Shown here piece by piece: positions 9,601-11,012 of a stretch of 11,012 nt of DNA. Each line of letters starts with the position of its first letter. Position 1 is the stretch's first letter. The stretch is from Verrucomicrobia bacterium 12-59-8 (GTDB taxonomy: Bacteria; Verrucomicrobiota; Verrucomicrobiae; Verrucomicrobiales; Verrucomicrobiaceae), in NCBI GenBank assembly GCA_002279765.1, contig NCCR01000201.1:1-11012 (forward strand), read 5' to 3'. The notes beneath the pieces were generated by a model. The model saw only the letters and a program-made list of their open reading frames with translations, was not told the DNA's origin and ran no database searches. The position numbers were made by a program, and so were the translations under genes.

Positions 9601-10806
9601 TCACTCACTCCTCACCCGCCCTCGATACGCCAGGGCGAAGAACACACACACCGCCGCAGTCAGCGCCGTCTCGCCCCACCAAAAGCGGGGCCAGTTGGTG
9701 ATTTTGCCCTCCGTGCAGGCCGCAAACCACCAGCCGCCGCCGAGGTAGCCGAGGAGATTGCCCACACCGCTCATCAGCATGGCCAGCAGAGCCTGCGCAC
9801 GCACCCGCCATTTCGGATCAATGCGCTCTTCCAGATAAATCTGAGTGGTAATAAAATAGAGAGTGTAGGCGAAGCCATGCAGCAGGGTGCCAAACATCAC
9901 ACTGGGCAGCGTGTTGATCGTATTGAGTGAGTAGCGCACGACACAGATGGCGATGCCGGAAAGGAAGACCCACTTCAGACGCACACGCGCCAATAATCCC
10001 GACAGCAGCAGCATGACCAGCACCTCGGTCGTCTGCCCGATCGATATGACGGCGGAGATGTTCTGTACGCCTAGATCATGCAGCTGACGCGAGGTGTACG
10101 GATAGAACGCCGCCAGCGGAATGCAGTACAGCGCCGCCGTCAAAAAGACCACGCGGTGGTCCCGGTGGATGAGCAGCCCAAGAGCATCCAGCCCGAGAAT
10201 CTGTTTCCAGGTGCGGTGGTGTACAATCTCGCCGGGCGGAATCATCGGCAACCGCCAGGTCAGGCTCATCACCACAAGCCACAGCCCCGCAGCGGTGACT
10301 CCCGCCACCAGCGATGCATCGGCACGCAGCACGAAGCTCACGATCCAGCAGCCGACCATCCAGCCCGCCGTTGCCCAGGCACGCAACGGGCCAAACTGCT
10401 GCTTGGCGTTATTCAGCTGAGAGAACACAATGCTGCTGGTCACGCTCCAGGCCGGCAGGGCCGCAAGAGCCAGCAACTGCGCACAAATCAAAACCGCCGC
10501 GTCACTCCAGCCCCAGGCCAATGAACCACACGTGAGGAACAGAGCGATGCTGGTGGCCGCCGTCAGCCAGCGCAGCAGCAGCACAGGCGAGTGCTTTTGA
10601 TCCGCCAACGCTCCCACGAACAAAGGCGAGATAAACGCGGCGGTCGCAGTCGTGGCAAACACCCACGGCACGAGATGCCCGCGACCATGCGCATTGAAGA
10701 CGTTCGCCAGCGGCACGCTCCACATCCCCATTGGCATCGCAGTGCAGAAAAACAACGTCGCCAGCGATTTACGGCTGGCCTTGGCATCCGGGGCGGGGTT
10801 GGACAT
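9601..10806 (-). CDS. MFS transporter, nucleoside:H+ symporter-like
   Basis: This is an inner-membrane major facilitator of 401 residues from the ATG at 10806; a TTG at 10851 would add 15 residues and is less likely. About twelve hydrophobic segments are visible in two sets of six. The first starts at SLATLFFCTAMPMGMW. A basic central loop (RLPMIPPGEIVHHRTWKQ) follows TM6, and the last is WWGETALTAAVCVFFALAY. The TM2/3 loop has GALADQKHSP instead of the common GxLaDrxGrr motif A. GPLRAWATAGWMVG before TM5 resembles the FGxxRxWGTxGW signature of the NupG/XapB family (Nuc_H_symport and MFS_1_like), as does FGTLLHGFAYTLYFITTQIY in TM10. Length is close to NupG (418 aa). Nucleosides are a guess from family resemblance; a sugar or peptide-like solute is possible. 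It is convergent with the peptidase, with stops directly abutting, and divergent from trxB. Confidence 0.85.
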   Translation of the reverse strand: MSNPAPDAKASRKSLATLFFCTAMPMGMWSVPLANVFNAHGRGHLVPWVFATTATAAFISPLFVGALADQKHSPVLLLRWLTAATSIALFLTCGSLAWGWSDAAVLICAQLLALAALPAWSVTSSIVFSQLNNAKQQFGPLRAWATAGWMVGCWIVSFVLRADASLVAGVTAAGLWLVVMSLTWRLPMIPPGEIVHHRTWKQILGLDALGLLIHRDHRVVFLTAALYCIPLAAFYPYTSRQLHDLGVQNISAVISIGQTTEVLVMLLLSGLLARVRLKWVFLSGIAICVVRYSLNTINTLPSVMFGTLLHGFAYTLYFITTQIYLEERIDPKWRVRAQALLAMLMSGVGNLLGYLGGGWWFAACTEGKITNWPRFWWGETALTAAVCVFFALAYRGRVRSE

Positions 10807-10940
10807 CGTTGATAATTTTGAAATAAGCCGGGAGGCGGCAAACTCCAACAACGAGTCTGCAAAAAGCGAGGGTTGCGCCCCCGGCCTGCCTTTCCATCTT
10901 CCGCGACCTTTCTACCTCCCCTCCCAACCTCCCCTTTCTC
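10807..10940. promoter_or_regulatory. Divergent spacer between the MFS gene and trxB, with a pyrimidine-rich leader
   Basis: The 134-bp spacer must hold start signals for both flanking genes, but I see no convincing -35/-10 pair. From about 10888 to 10940 the plus strand is a tract of roughly 85% pyrimidine running to the trxB ATG, with CTACCTCCCCTCCC and CCTCCCCTTTCTC. It contains no Shine-Dalgarno. On the other side, the 20 bases before the MFS ATG are AT-rich (TTATTTCAAAATTATC on the minus strand). Confidence 0.35.
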
Positions 10941-11012
10941 ATGGAAAACGTCATCATCATCGGCACCGGCTGCGCCGGATACACCGCAGCCATCTACACC
11001 GGCCGCGCCAAC
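10941..11012 (+). CDS. trxB: Thioredoxin reductase, N-terminal 24 codons only (cut by window edge)
   Basis: The open frame starts [19 protein letters not shown] and continues TGRAN to the window end. This is the N-terminal beta strand and GxGxxG loop of the FAD-binding Rossmann domain, with the YTAAIYxxRAN continuation typical of bacterial TrxB, the flavoenzyme that reduces thioredoxin with NADPH. Position 11 is Cys (GTGCAG) where GSGPAG is usual in E. coli. The redox-active CxxC and NADPH domain lie outside the window, so a ferredoxin/flavodoxin-type or truncated TrxB relative cannot be excluded. The start is chosen because it leaves the normal few residues before the beta strand. The leader is pyrimidine-rich, with no Shine-Dalgarno. 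Confidence 0.85.
   Translation, partial: MENVIIIGTGCAGYTAAIYTGRAN

Overview
The window looks like chromosomal DNA of a free-living, GC-rich bacterium, most likely from the Verrucomicrobia/Planctomycetes side of the tree. That assignment is an inference. It rests on a secreted Cys-type sulfatase of a kind expanded in those phyla, a TrxB-like N-terminus with Cys where Pro is usual in the FAD loop, and start codons that all lack a Shine-Dalgarno sequence. There are no mobile elements, CRISPR arrays, tRNAs or rRNAs, and no gene-free stretch above 300 bases.

Layout, left to right: (1) 1-230, minus strand, the 5' part of the RNase P RNA gene (rnpB), cut by the window edge, with a recognisable promoter just upstream. 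(2) 231-455, a spacer in which I see only that promoter. (3) 456-7323, a leftward block in transcription order gcvT (7323-6208), gcvH (6187-5807), an Asp/Asn beta-hydroxylase-family 2-oxoglutarate dioxygenase (5720-4896), gcvP (4842-2014) and a secreted sulfatase (1988-456). Gaps are 20 to 86 bp, so this is probably one operon. (4) 7324-7469, a divergent promoter region. (5) 7470-9600, plus strand, an M3 oligopeptidase (PrlC/OpdA type) whose frame is broken near the N-terminus by a 7-bp tandem duplication. (6) 10806-9601, minus strand, a 12-TM major facilitator resembling nucleoside:H+ symporters, whose stop codon abuts the peptidase stop. (7) 10807-10940, a divergent spacer with a pyrimidine-rich leader. 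(8) 10941-11012, plus strand, the first 24 codons of a thioredoxin reductase.

How the genes work together: GcvP (glycine decarboxylase), GcvH (lipoyl carrier) and GcvT (aminomethyltransferase) are three of the four glycine cleavage proteins. They convert glycine plus THF to CO2, NH3 and 5,10-methylene-THF. The L protein (lipoamide dehydrogenase) is not in the window. The dioxygenase between gcvH and gcvP and the sulfatase after gcvP have no known role in glycine cleavage.

Most interesting points: the exact 7-bp duplication that disrupts an otherwise intact oligopeptidase; the dioxygenase embedded in the gcv operon; the general absence of Shine-Dalgarno sequences; and the off-consensus CSPCR sulfatase active-site motif. 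I found no clearly new multi-gene system.
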